Positions 45,441 to 54,508 are shown, counted from the stretch's first letter. The stretch: 64,000 nucleotides of DNA from JAWQFO01 sp033436665 (GCF_033436665.1 NZ_JAWQFO010000008.1:1-64000), one strand, 5' to 3'. Notes: generated by a model not told the origin, from the sequence alone. Program-made: numbers and translations.

Positions 45441-45979
45441 GCCAGCAGCCACCAGAGCAAAAGTACGATCCCGGCCGCGATGGCCATGACCACGAGCGCG
45501 CTGCCGGCGCGTCCGCGCGGCGCGGTGGGAGGGGTCTGTCCGGGTGTCCCGCTGAAGGGCTTGGCGCTTTCCGCAGTCACAGGCGCGCCCGCAAGGTCCG
45601 GCTGGAACTCGGAATAGGTGCCGATCAGCGTCACGTCTTGCCCGGGGTCGAGCCGCGCCGCCTTGCCGTCGAAACTGTCGGAAAACACCAGCAGCACGTA
45701 GCCGTCGAGCGCCTCGAGTCGCGTCCGATCGCGGGCCAGTTGCGCCTCTTCGACAGCATAGCCGTCCGCGAGGTACCCGGCCAGCCCGACGCCCTCGAGA
45801 TCGGAGACCGCGAACAGCTCGGCGCCCGAGGTGTCGAGGCCAGGCGCGCCCAGAAGTTCGGCGGCCAGCGCCTCTTTCGGGGTGGTCTTGAGGGTGGCGG
45901 CAACCTCGAGTGCCGACCGGTTGACCGCGAAGACGCGGATCACGCCCCTTTCGTTCTTCGGAATGTCGATCTGGCTCAT
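45437..45979 (-). CDS. tail-anchored protein in the pyrB operon, unknown function
   Basis: A 180-residue protein. A soluble N-terminal domain of about 120 residues (NERGVIRVFAVNRSALEVA, DVTLIGTYSEFQPDL) is followed by a low-complexity proline/threonine linker (SGTPGQTPPTAPRGRAG) and a C-terminal membrane helix (SALVVMAIAAGIVLLLWWLL). Its start overlaps the pyrB stop and its stop overlaps the 33-residue gene. I do not recognise the family. The domain order suggests a cytoplasmic domain held on the membrane. Confidence 0.72.
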   Translation of the reverse strand: MSQIDIPKNERGVIRVFAVNRSALEVAATLKTTPKEALAAELLGAPGLDTSGAELFAVSDLEGVGLAGYLADGYAVEEAQLARDRTRLEALDGYVLLVFSDSFDGKAARLDPGQDVTLIGTYSEFQPDLAGAPVTAESAKPFSGTPGQTPPTAPRGRAGSALVVMAIAAGIVLLLWWLLA

Positions 45980-46923
45980 GCCGCTCCTTTCCGTTGCGCA
46001 CGAAGGTTACGCGCCAAGAGGTCCATCCCCGCCATCCGAACCGCCACGCCCATCTCGACCTGGTCCTGGATGACCGAGCGGTTGATGTCGTCGGCGATCG
46101 TGCCGTCGATCTCGACGCCGCGGTTCATCGGGCCTGGATGCATCACGATAGCCTCGGGGCTGGCGTTGGCCAGTTTCTCAGCGTCGAGCCCGTAGCGGTG
46201 AAAATACTCGCGCTCGGACGGGATGAAGCCGCCGTCCATGCGTTCCTTCTGCAGTCGCAGCATCATCACGACGTCGACGTCCTTCAGCCCCTCGGCCATG
46301 TCGTCGAAGACCTCGCAACCGAACTCGGCGATGCCTGCCGGCATCAGCGTCGGCGGCCCGATCAGACGCACTCGGTTTTCCATCTTGCCCAGCAGGATGA
46401 TGTTCGAGCGCGCCACGCGCGAATGCGCGATGTCGCCGCAGATCGCGATCGAAAGCCGATGCAGGCGCCCTTTCGCGCGCCGGATCGTCAAAGCGTCGAG
46501 CAGGGCCTGCGTGGGGTGTTCGTGCCGCCCGTCGCCGGCGTTGAGCACGGCGCAGTTGACCTTCTGGGCCAGAAGGTCCACCGCACCCGACTGCGGATGA
46601 CGCACCACCAGAAGGTCGGGGTGCATCGCGTTGAGCGTGAGCGCCGTGTCGATCAACGTCTCGCCCTTATTGATCGAGCTGGCCTGCATGGCCATGTTCA
46701 TCACGTCCGCGCCGAGCCGCTTGCCGGCGATCTCGAAACTCGCCTGCGTGCGGGTCGAGTTCTCGAAAAACATGTTGATCTGGGTGAGCCCGGCCAGCGC
46801 GTCGGCGTGCTTGTTCGGCTGGCGGTTGAGCGCCACGTAGCTGTCGGCGAGATCGAGGAGGGTCGCGATCTCCTCAGGGCGGAGATGTTCGATTCCCAGA
46901 AGGTGCCGGTGGGCGAATGTCAT
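45976..46923 (-). CDS. pyrB: aspartate carbamoyltransferase catalytic subunit
   Basis: A 315-residue enzyme of pyrimidine synthesis that joins carbamoyl phosphate and aspartate. Signature motifs are ENSTRTQASFEIAGKRLG (carbamoyl phosphate loop), HPTQALLDA, and MHPGPMNRGVEI. SINKGETLIDTALTLNAM fits the 80s loop. No regulatory subunit gene (pyrI) is nearby; instead a metal-site-less dihydroorotase follows, as in the class A/B ATCase complexes that need a PyrC-like partner. It is the first gene of the minus-strand run. The start ATG 46923 leaves 180 bases to the divergent uracil-DNA glycosylase. Confidence 0.94.
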   Translation of the reverse strand: MTFAHRHLLGIEHLRPEEIATLLDLADSYVALNRQPNKHADALAGLTQINMFFENSTRTQASFEIAGKRLGADVMNMAMQASSINKGETLIDTALTLNAMHPDLLVVRHPQSGAVDLLAQKVNCAVLNAGDGRHEHPTQALLDALTIRRAKGRLHRLSIAICGDIAHSRVARSNIILLGKMENRVRLIGPPTLMPAGIAEFGCEVFDDMAEGLKDVDVVMMLRLQKERMDGGFIPSEREYFHRYGLDAEKLANASPEAIVMHPGPMNRGVEIDGTIADDINRSVIQDQVEMGVAVRMAGMDLLARNLRAQRKGAA

Positions 46924-46990
46924 GCGGCCGAAAACCCCTCGTGCGTTTGCGTGGTTTATATCAGCGCGGGGTCGACGGGCAAGGCGGTGA

Positions 46991-47040
46991 AGCGCGCTGG
47001 CGCGCGCTGCCTCCGGCGGGGATATTTGAAAACCAGAGAG
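46991..47040. repeat. intergenic element resembling a Rhodobacterales dispersed repeat
   Basis: A 7-bp hairpin AGCGCGC-TGGC-GCGCGCT (46991-47008) is followed by CCTCCGGCGGGGATATTTG. I recall very similar CCTCCGGCGGG-(G/A)(G)-ATATTT strings scattered between genes in Rhodobacterales genomes, often near gene ends. In this window I noticed only this copy. It lies in the pyrB/udg promoter region. Confidence 0.45.
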
Positions 47041-47103
47041 GGGCGCATTCCGCATCGTCGTTTGGCATTCTATCCCGGGGCGCACGGGTCTAGTCTGCGA
47101 TGC

Positions 47104-47892
47104 ATGGAATCGATGGATTATCATTCGGCGCTGGCGCTGCTGGAATGGCAGGTCGAACTGGGCGCCTCCGAGGCGATCGGTGACGCGCCGGTCGACCGCT
47201 ACGCGTTGCCGTCGGTTCAGCCGCGGCCGGCGCGTGACCCGGCCTCCAGGACCGCCGGGACTTCCGCCGCCCCGGAGCCGGCGGCAGAGCTCGTCGATCC
47301 GGTGGCCGAGGCGCGCGGGGCCGCAGCCGCGGCGGGCTCGCTCGAGGCGCTGCGGGCGGCTATGGCGGAGTATCCGCATTGCGACCTGCGCCGGGGTGCG
47401 CGCAACCTCGTGTTCTCGGACGGCCTGCCGGGGGCGCGGGTGATGGTGGTGGGCGAGGCCCCGGGACGCGAGGAGGACCGTGCCGGCAGGCCCTTCGTGG
47501 GCCGGGCGGGGCAGCTTCTCGACCGGATGCTGGCCGCGATCGGGCTGGGGCGGAGCCTTGACGAGGCGCCGGTCTACATCGCCAACGTGTTGCCCTGGCG
47601 CCCGCCGCAGAACCGCGACCCGAGACCCGAGGAGATCGCGATGATGCAGCCCTTTCTCGAACGACACATCGAGCTGGCGGCGCCGGAGCTGCTGGTAGTG
47701 ATGGGCAATATCTCGTGCCAGGCGCTGCTGGGACGACGCGGTATCACGCGCCTGCGCGGAACCTGGAGCGAAGCACAGGGGCTGCCTGCGATGCCGATGT
47801 TCCACCCCGCCTACCTGCTGCGCAACCCGTCGGCCAAGCGCGCGGCCTGGGCCGACCTGCTCGAAGTCAAGGCGCGCCTGGGCGATGGTTGA
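47104..47892 (+). CDS. uracil-DNA glycosylase, family 4-like
   Basis: A 262-residue enzyme that removes uracil from DNA. The active-site strand is VVGEAPGREEDRAGRPFVGR, the second motif NVLPWRPPQNRDPRPEE and the third HPAYLLRNPSAK. In the thermophilic family 4 enzymes four cysteines hold an iron-sulfur cluster. Here NVLPWRPP has W where the cysteine is expected, and only one cysteine remains in YPHCDLRRGARN, so the cluster is probably absent. A long alanine/proline-rich N-terminal region (residues about 25-75) precedes the core. The start may be 47104 or the ATG nine bases later. Confidence 0.88.
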   Translation: MESMDYHSALALLEWQVELGASEAIGDAPVDRYALPSVQPRPARDPASRTAGTSAAPEPAAELVDPVAEARGAAAAAGSLEALRAAMAEYPHCDLRRGARNLVFSDGLPGARVMVVGEAPGREEDRAGRPFVGRAGQLLDRMLAAIGLGRSLDEAPVYIANVLPWRPPQNRDPRPEEIAMMQPFLERHIELAAPELLVVMGNISCQALLGRRGITRLRGTWSEAQGLPAMPMFHPAYLLRNPSAKRAAWADLLEVKARLGDG

Positions 47893-48074
47893 CCCGGTTA
47901 TGCTCGTCGCCGTCGTGCCGGCGGCCCTTGCGCTTAACCTTGCGCCGGGGGGCCATGGTCAACGGGAACCCGGCGGGTGGCGGGCTCGGGGCGCGGCTTG
48001 CCAGGGAGTGCCGGGTTCTAAGCGGAAACTTCGCCGGCCCGTCACCGCGGCTTGCGCTGCTGGAAAGGAGTTGA
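47885..48074 (+). pseudogene. internally deleted LysE/RhtB-type exporter
   Basis: The ATG at 47885 overlaps the glycosylase stop and encodes VDPVMLVAVVPAALALNLAPG, the characteristic first helix of LysE-family amino-acid exporters. The frame is then lost. In another frame just upstream of moaB the text reads SGNFAG and RLALLERS before a stop at 48072-48074, like the usual end of LysE proteins (SG-x-x-FAG then RLAL). About 500 bases of the middle of a gene of about 600 appear to be missing. This is a remnant, not a functional gene. Confidence 0.5.
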
Positions 48075-48075
48075 C

Positions 48076-48618
48076 ATGAGCCGGATCGACGACAGCCGGG
48101 AGTTCATTGCTGTCCGCATCGCGGTGCTGACGGTCTCGGACACGCGCGGACCCGGCGAGGACCGGTCAGGCGACGTGCTGGCAAACCGGATCGCCGAGGC
48201 GGGCCACGTGCTTGCCGACCGGCGCATCGTGGTGGATGACCGCCAGCGCATCGGCGAGCAGTTGCGCGCCTGGATCGCCGATGAGGACGTCGACGTCGTG
48301 ATTTCGACTGGTGGCACCGGGCTGACCGGGCGCGACGTGACGGTGGAGGCGCATCGCGACGTCTACGAAAAGGAGATCGACGCCTTCGGGACAGTCTTCA
48401 CGCTTGTCTCGATGCAGAAGATCGGCACCAGCGCGGTGCAGAGCCGGGCCACCGGCGGCGTGGCGGGCGGCACCTATCTCTTCGCGCTGCCGGGCAGTCC
48501 GGGGGCCTGCAAGGATGCCTGGGACGAAATCCTGAAACTGCAGCTCGACTACCGGCACCGGCCCTGCAACTTCGTCGAGATCATGCCGCGTCTCGACGAG
48601 CACAGGCGACGGAAGTAA
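48076..48618 (+). CDS. moaB: molybdenum cofactor biosynthesis protein B
   Basis: A 180-residue protein of the MoaB/MogA fold that handles molybdopterin adenylylation. Motifs are AVLTVSDTRGPGEDRSGD, VVISTGGTGLTGRDVT and FALPGSPGACKDAWDEI. AAAGGAG lies 6 bases before the ATG at 48076. It is downstream of the glycosylase and LysE remnant. The remaining molybdenum-cofactor genes of the window (mobA, mobB, moeA, fdhD) are 12 kb further right. Confidence 0.93.
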   Translation: MSRIDDSREFIAVRIAVLTVSDTRGPGEDRSGDVLANRIAEAGHVLADRRIVVDDRQRIGEQLRAWIADEDVDVVISTGGTGLTGRDVTVEAHRDVYEKEIDAFGTVFTLVSMQKIGTSAVQSRATGGVAGGTYLFALPGSPGACKDAWDEILKLQLDYRHRPCNFVEIMPRLDEHRRRK

Positions 48619-48711
48619 CCGCGCCGCGCGTAGAAAGGGCGGAAGGGCACATGCCGTGCCTTTCCCGAGGGTTATCTGGTACACTTCCATCGTGCGAGGA
48701 TTGAACGTGAC

Positions 48712-50169
48712 ATGAGGTTCCTGCGCCAGAGCATGATCGGCCTTTTCCTGGCGGCGGCGACGCTGGGCCTGCTGATCTATGCAGTGCAGATCGTGGCCAG
48801 CGCCGTGCAGACACGGCTGTCGGAGGAAACCGCGGCTCCGCCGCCGCGCGAGCGGGTGTTCACGGTCAACGTGGTGACCGCCGAACTGACCAATATCGCG
48901 CCGGTGCTGCAATCCTTCGGCGAGGTGCAGTCGCGGCGCACGCTCGAGTTGCGCGCGGCGGTGGCCGGGCGGGTGGTCGACCTGTCAGAAAGCTTCGAGG
49001 ACGGTGGCCGCGTTCGGGCCGGCGACGTGCTGATGCGCATCGATCCGGCGGACATGCAATCGGCGCTCGACCGGCTCGGCGCCGATCTCGCCGATGCCGA
49101 GGCCGAGGTGCGCGAGGCCGACCGTGCATTGGCACTGGCCGGGGACGAGCTCTCCGCCGCCGAAGCTCAGGCCACGCTGCGCCAGAACGCCTATCGCCGT
49201 CAGAGCGACCTCGCGGAGCGCGGTGTCGGCACGACCGCGGCCGTCGAAGAGGCGGAACTCGCCGCCGCCTCGGCGCGGGCGGCGGTGCTGGCGGTGCGCC
49301 AGCAGGTCGATGCGGCCGCGGCCCGTGTCGATCAGTCGGAGACGCGGCTCGCCCGGGCGGAGATCGACCTTGCCGAAGCCCGGCGTGACCTTGAGGATGC
49401 GGTTCTTGAGGCGCCGTTCGACGGCACGCTGAGCGAGACGACGGTGATCGCCGGGCGGCTGGTGTCTGTGAACGAGAAGGTGGCGGACCTGATCGACCCG
49501 GACGATCTCGAGGTGTCCTTCAGGGTCTCGACCGCGCAATACGCCCGGCTTCTGGACACCGAGGGTGGGCTGCTGCGGTCCGAGGTGACAGCTTTCCTGG
49601 ACGTAACGGGCGTCGATCTGCAGGCGACCGGACGCATCAGCCGGGTATCCGCCGGGGCGGGCGCCGGCCAGACCGGGCGGCTGGTCTTTGCACGCCTCGA
49701 GCAGGCACCGGGTTTCCGACCCGGAGATTTCGTTACAGTGAACGTGCGCGAACCGGAAATGCGCGGCGTCGTGCGATTGCCGTCCTCGGCACTGGGATCG
49801 GAGAGCACCCTGCTGGTTCTTTCCGGCGCGGACCGCCTCGAATCCGTCCCGGTCGAGCTCTTGCGGCGACAGGGCGATGACGTGCTCGTGCGCGGCGAAG
49901 GTCTTGCCGGGCGCGAGGTGGTGATCACGCGATCGCCTCTGCTCGGACCGGGGATCAAGGTGCGCCCGGTCCGCCCCGAAGGCGAGGCCGCACCCGATAC
50001 CGCGGAGATGGTCGAACTGAGCGATGAGCGCCGCGCGCGGCTCGTGGCCTTCATCGAGGGCAATCCGCAAATGCCCGAGGACGCCAAGGCGCGGGTTCTG
50101 GCGCAGCTTGCCGAACCGATGGTTCCCGCGCAGATGATCGAACGTATCGAAAGCCGGATCGGCGGCTGA
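48712..50169 (+). CDS. RND efflux periplasmic adaptor (membrane fusion protein)
   Basis: A 485-residue protein with one N-terminal membrane helix (SMIGLFLAAATLGLLIYAVQ). The HlyD/AcrA layout follows: lipoyl halves around ELRAAVAGRVVDLSESFEDG and VLEAPFDGTLSETTVIAG, with a long alpha-hairpin between (residues about 120-220, rich in A/E/R heptads such as LAEARRDLEDAVLEAP). Beta-barrel and membrane-proximal domains finish it. It bridges the pump at 50171 to an outer-membrane channel, which is not encoded here. It overlaps nothing but ends 1 base before the pump gene. Confidence 0.9.
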   Translation: MRFLRQSMIGLFLAAATLGLLIYAVQIVASAVQTRLSEETAAPPPRERVFTVNVVTAELTNIAPVLQSFGEVQSRRTLELRAAVAGRVVDLSESFEDGGRVRAGDVLMRIDPADMQSALDRLGADLADAEAEVREADRALALAGDELSAAEAQATLRQNAYRRQSDLAERGVGTTAAVEEAELAAASARAAVLAVRQQVDAAAARVDQSETRLARAEIDLAEARRDLEDAVLEAPFDGTLSETTVIAGRLVSVNEKVADLIDPDDLEVSFRVSTAQYARLLDTEGGLLRSEVTAFLDVTGVDLQATGRISRVSAGAGAGQTGRLVFARLEQAPGFRPGDFVTVNVREPEMRGVVRLPSSALGSESTLLVLSGADRLESVPVELLRRQGDDVLVRGEGLAGREVVITRSPLLGPGIKVRPVRPEGEAAPDTAEMVELSDERRARLVAFIEGNPQMPEDAKARVLAQLAEPMVPAQMIERIESRIGG

Positions 50170-50170
50170 G

Positions 50171-53100
50171 ATGGCGCGAACCATCCCTGCGACAGCCGGT
50201 GGCATCCTCGCCTATTTCACGCGTCACCGCACCGTTGCGAACCTGCTTTTTGCGCTGATGTTCATCGCCGGCGCGGCGGCGATCCCGAACATGCGCGCGC
50301 AGTTCTTTCCGGACGTCATCCTCGATACGGTGAGCGTCTCGGTCAGCTGGGACGGAGCCGGGGCGGAGGACGTCGACGCGGCGATCGTTCAGGTGATGGA
50401 ACCGGCGCTGCTGTCGGTCGAGGGCGTCGAATCCTCCGAATCGACCTCTCGCGAGGGAACCGCGCGGATCGACCTCGAATTCGAGGCGGACTGGGACATG
50501 ACCCGCGCCGCCAACGACGTGCAGGCCGCCGTCGACACGATCACGACCTTACCCGAGGATGCCGAAGATCCCGAGGTCCGCCGGGGGGTATGGCGCGACC
50601 GGGTGACGGACGTCGTCATCACCGGTCCGGCAAGCCCCGAACAACTCGGACTTTATGCCGACGAACTGGTGACCCGGCTTTTCGCGGTGGGCGTCACCCG
50701 CACCACGGTCCGGGGCGTCGCGGCGCCGAGCACGCTGGTCGAGGTCCCATCGGCGCGGCTGATCGCGCGCGACGTGACGATGGCCGAGGTGGCTGCTGCC
50801 ATCGCGGGCGAGGTCGACGCCGATCCGGCGGGCTCTGTAACGGGCGCCAATGCCCGGGTGCGCACCGGCACGGAAAAACGCGACCCCGAGGAGATTGCGG
50901 GCATCGTGCTGCGGTCGAACCCTGACGGCTCGAAACTGACGGTGGGCGACGTGGCGACGATCCGGCGCGAAGGCGCGGACCGGCTTCGGGGCTATTTCGT
51001 CGGCGCCGATCCGGCGATCTCGATTCGTGTCGACCGGTCCGACCGCGGCGATGCCATCGATATTCAAGGCCAGGTCGAAACCGTCGCCGCCGAGCTCGAG
51101 GCGACCCTGCCGCAGGGCATCGCGATCGATCTCATCCGGACCCGGGCCGAGGCGATCACCGCGCGTCTCGACATCCTCGTTTCCAACGGGGCGCAGGGGC
51201 TCGGCCTGGTGATCGTGGTGCTGTTCTTGTTCCTGAACGCGCGCACCGCCTTCTGGGTCTGCGCCGGAATCCCGGTCGCGATGGCGGCGGCGATCGCGAT
51301 GATGTACCTCGGCGGGCTCACCTTCAACATGGTGTCGCTGTTCGGGCTGATCATCACCCTCGGCATCGTCGTGGATGACGCCATCGTGGTAGGCGAACAT
51401 GCCGATTACCGCGCCAACGCGCTGGGCGAACGGCCCATTCAGGCGGCGGAAACGGCGGCGCGGCGGATGTTCATGCCGGTGGTCGCGGCGACGCTGACGA
51501 CGGTGATCGCGTTCTTCGGGCTGACCGCCATCGGGGGGCGGTTCGGATCGCTGATCGAGGATATTCCCTTCACCGTGATCGCCGTGCTGCTGGCCTCGGT
51601 GGTCGAATGCTTCCTGATCCTGCCAAATCACATGGCGCATGCCCTCGCAGCCGGCGCCAAGGAACGCTGGTACGACTGGCCCAGCCGAACGGCCAACCGC
51701 GGCTTCGTCTGGCTGCGCGAAAAGCTGTTCCGGCCTTTCGTCGCTGGAGTAGTGGCAGCGCGCTACGTGGTGCTGGCCGCCACGGTCGTCATCCTTGCAG
51801 GCCAGGTCGCCCTGCTGATCCGGGGCGACGTGCAGTGGCGTTTTTTCAACGCGCCCGAGCGCGGCTCGGTGACCGGGAACTTCGCGATGACCGAAGGGGC
51901 GACCCGCGCCGATACCGTCGCCATGATGCGCGAGATGCAGCGCGCCGTCGAAGCCACCGGTGCCGCCTACGAGGAGCGCCACGGCACCAATCCCGTCGAC
52001 TACGTCATCGCAGAGATCGGCGGCAACGCGGGGCGCGGACTTGCGGGTGCGGACAGCAAGGACTCCGACCTCCTCGGCGCGATCTCTGTCGAGTTGATCG
52101 ACGCCGACCTGCGGCCCTATTCGAGCTTTGCCTTCGTGGCCGAGTTGCAGGACGCCGTGGTGAACCATCCGCTGGCCGAAACCGTCAGTTTCCGCGGCTG
52201 GCGGTCGGGGCCGGGGGGCGACGCGCTCGACGTGCAGTTCTTCGGCGCGGGCACACAGCAGCTCAAGGCGGCAAGCGAGGACCTGCAGGCCGCGCTGCTG
52301 CGCTATCCCGAGGTCAGCGCGGTGCAGGACAACCTGGCTTACGACAAGGACGAACTGATCCTCGACCTCACGCCGCAAGGGCTGGCGCTGGGGTTCACCA
52401 TCGACGACCTCGGGCGGGTGCTGCGCAACCGTCTGAACGGGATCGAAGCGGCGACCTATCCGGACGGTCCGCGCTCGGCCCAGATCCGGGTCGAACTTCC
52501 CGAAAGCGAACTGACCGCCGATTTCCTCGAGCGCATGCAATTGCGCACGCCCGAGGGCGCCTACGTCCCGCTGGCCGACATCGTCAGCGTCGATCGCCGC
52601 GCCGGTTTCTCGACCGTGCGGCGCGAAAACGGTATCCGCGTGGTCTCGGTCACCGGAGACATCTCAGAAGACGACGCCGCACGCGCCACGGAGATCGAGC
52701 AGGCGCTGGCCGAAGAAATCCTGCCGCGCATCGCCAGCGAACGGCAGATCGAATGGCGTCTGGCAGGGCTCGCCGAACAGGAGAACGCCTTTCTCAGCGA
52801 TGCGCTCACCGGCCTCGTACTCTGCCTCGCGGGCATCTTCCTGGTCCTTGCCTGGGTCTTCGAAAGCTGGACCCGGCCGCTGGTGGTCATGGCGATTATC
52901 CCCTTCGGTCTCGTCGGAGCGATCTGGGGCCATGACCTGCACGGCGTCCCGCTCAGCATGTTCTCGGTCGTCGGATTGCTGGGCATGACCGGCATCATCA
53001 TCAATGATTCCATCGTGCTGATCACCACCATCGACGAGTACGCGCGCGACCGCGGGCTGATCCCGTCGATCATCGACGGTGCCGCCGATCGGTTGCGTCC

Positions 53101-53569
53101 GGTGTTTCTGACCACCATGACCACGGTTCTCGGCATGGCGCCGCTGCTTTTCGAAACCAGCCAGCAGGCGCAGTTCCTCAAGCCCACGGTGATCACGCTG
53201 GTCTACGGGCTGGGCTTCGGGATGGTTCTGGTCCTGCTGGTCGTCCCGGCGGTGATGGCCGCCCAGCACGACGTGCACCGCAACGTGCAAGCGATGGCGC
53301 GGGGGCTGCGCGCGCCGGTTTCCGGCCTCAGGTGGGGGTTGGTCGCGCTCTGGGGCCTGATCCTGGCCTGGGGCATCGCCACGATCGGCCACGCGATCCG
53401 GACCGGCCAGCTGCCGGACTGGTTGTCGAAGGCAATGCCGGCCCTGTCCGGACCGGCGCCGGTGATGGCCGGGCTGCTTGTCTTCCTTGCCGGAGCGGCC
53501 GTGATAGCTCTGACAGGCTATCTCGCCTTCGCGCTGGCCTGGACGTTGCGGCGGACACGGACGGGCTAA
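50171..53569 (+). CDS. RND efflux transporter permease
   Basis: A 1132-residue inner-membrane pump of the AcrB/HAE1-like superfamily, with about 12 helices and two large periplasmic loops. The first helix is TVANLLFALMFIAGAAAIP. The proton-relay helix 4 contains FGLIITLGIVVDDAIVVGEH with the paired aspartates. Helix 10-11 includes GLLGMTGIIINDSIVLITT. It exports drugs, lipids or metabolites driven by protons. The C-terminus carries extra hydrophobic segments past residue 1060 (MAGLLVFLAGAAVIALTGYL), longer than AcrB (about 1050). It is co-transcribed with the adaptor. Confidence 0.92.
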   Translation: MARTIPATAGGILAYFTRHRTVANLLFALMFIAGAAAIPNMRAQFFPDVILDTVSVSVSWDGAGAEDVDAAIVQVMEPALLSVEGVESSESTSREGTARIDLEFEADWDMTRAANDVQAAVDTITTLPEDAEDPEVRRGVWRDRVTDVVITGPASPEQLGLYADELVTRLFAVGVTRTTVRGVAAPSTLVEVPSARLIARDVTMAEVAAAIAGEVDADPAGSVTGANARVRTGTEKRDPEEIAGIVLRSNPDGSKLTVGDVATIRREGADRLRGYFVGADPAISIRVDRSDRGDAIDIQGQVETVAAELEATLPQGIAIDLIRTRAEAITARLDILVSNGAQGLGLVIVVLFLFLNARTAFWVCAGIPVAMAAAIAMMYLGGLTFNMVSLFGLIITLGIVVDDAIVVGEHADYRANALGERPIQAAETAARRMFMPVVAATLTTVIAFFGLTAIGGRFGSLIEDIPFTVIAVLLASVVECFLILPNHMAHALAAGAKERWYDWPSRTANRGFVWLREKLFRPFVAGVVAARYVVLAATVVILAGQVALLIRGDVQWRFFNAPERGSVTGNFAMTEGATRADTVAMMREMQRAVEATGAAYEERHGTNPVDYVIAEIGGNAGRGLAGADSKDSDLLGAISVELIDADLRPYSSFAFVAELQDAVVNHPLAETVSFRGWRSGPGGDALDVQFFGAGTQQLKAASEDLQAALLRYPEVSAVQDNLAYDKDELILDLTPQGLALGFTIDDLGRVLRNRLNGIEAATYPDGPRSAQIRVELPESELTADFLERMQLRTPEGAYVPLADIVSVDRRAGFSTVRRENGIRVVSVTGDISEDDAARATEIEQALAEEILPRIASERQIEWRLAGLAEQENAFLSDALTGLVLCLAGIFLVLAWVFESWTRPLVVMAIIPFGLVGAIWGHDLHGVPLSMFSVVGLLGMTGIIINDSIVLITTIDEYARDRGLIPSIIDGAADRLRPVFLTTMTTVLGMAPLLFETSQQAQFLKPTVITLVYGLGFGMVLVLLVVPAVMAAQHDVHRNVQAMARGLRAPVSGLRWGLVALWGLILAWGIATIGHAIRTGQLPDWLSKAMPALSGPAPVMAGLLVFLAGAAVIALTGYLAFALAWTLRRTRTG

Positions 53570-53573
53570 GCGT

Positions 53574-54389
53574 TCAGCCCGGCGTGCAGCCCCGGATGTC
53601 GACGGCGTGGTTCCGGCCGAGCACGGTAAGGCGGATGTTGCGACGGTCGACGGCGAGCGGTTCTCCGTGGATCTGCACCATCTCGGACACGCCCGTGACC
53701 TCGCCGCCGTTCCTTCGGGTATCGGCCTCGCTGACCCAGACGCCGCCTTGTCCCGGTTCAATCACCATGAACTCCTCGCCGCCCGCGCTGGGCATGCCGA
53801 CACGGGCTTCGATGCGCAGACCGTCGGGCGAGGGCGAAAAAGCGCAGGTGGCCGAGATCACGCCGGCCTCGCGGGCAGAGTAGGGGACCTGCGCGAGTGC
53901 TGCGGCGATCACCGGGTCCGGCTGTGTCGCGTCGGTGTCGATCCGCGCCGAGATGTCGAGCCGATGCGGAATGCAGATGTCCGAGCAGATGCCCATGTCG
54001 AGCCCGAGGCTGAGCGAGACCGGCGCGCCGGGCGTCTTCGGCGCGATGGTCAGCGGGATGACCACGCGGTCCTTGTATCCGATCGAGCGCATGCCGCTCT
54101 CGTCGAACACCACTGGCGTCGGCCAGTTCACCCCGACCGAGGCGAGGTTGCGTGACCCCGACCAGTCGAACTGCGGCGGGATGCCGGCGTCGCCGGGCGC
54201 GCGCCAGTAGGTCTTCCATCCCTTGGCGAGATCCATCCGCAGGGCGACGACCCGGCTGCCGTCTGCGCGCACCCAGCCGGGCAGGAAGCTTGCCGTGATC
54301 GGCGCTTCGGGACCGCCCGCCGAGACCGGAAAGGCTGTGGCGGCGATCGCGAGGATGGCGGCGGCAAGAGAGGCGGTGGTTTTGCGCAT
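53574..54389 (-). CDS. periplasmic DsbD-N-terminal-like thiol protein
   Basis: A 271-residue protein with a signal peptide (SLAAAILAIAATAFPVSAG) and the immunoglobulin-like domain found at the N-terminus of DsbD/ScsB (KGWKTYWRAPGDAGIPPQFD, GYKDRVVIPLTI). The redox cysteine pair is in GICSDICIPH. DsbD's membrane and thioredoxin parts are absent, so it is a stand-alone electron acceptor/donor in the periplasm. Its stop lies 4 bases from the end of the convergent pump gene. The partner is unknown. Confidence 0.8.
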   Translation of the reverse strand: MRKTTASLAAAILAIAATAFPVSAGGPEAPITASFLPGWVRADGSRVVALRMDLAKGWKTYWRAPGDAGIPPQFDWSGSRNLASVGVNWPTPVVFDESGMRSIGYKDRVVIPLTIAPKTPGAPVSLSLGLDMGICSDICIPHRLDISARIDTDATQPDPVIAAALAQVPYSAREAGVISATCAFSPSPDGLRIEARVGMPSAGGEEFMVIEPGQGGVWVSEADTRRNGGEVTGVSEMVQIHGEPLAVDRRNIRLTVLGRNHAVDIRGCTPG

Positions 54390-54508
54390 GCTGCCTAGAT
54401 GAGACAGGGCGCGTGAAACGGCAAGTCACGTTCCGGTCAGCCATGTTTCGCGACCCGGCGCGGGACGCCGGACTTGAACGCCTACCGGCACCGCGCCATG
54501 TTCAGCAT

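Noticed and set aside
53563..53580. GGGCT...AGCCC inverted repeat between the pump and DsbD-like genes
   Set aside because: Only five pairs and overlapping both coding ends; too weak to call a terminator.
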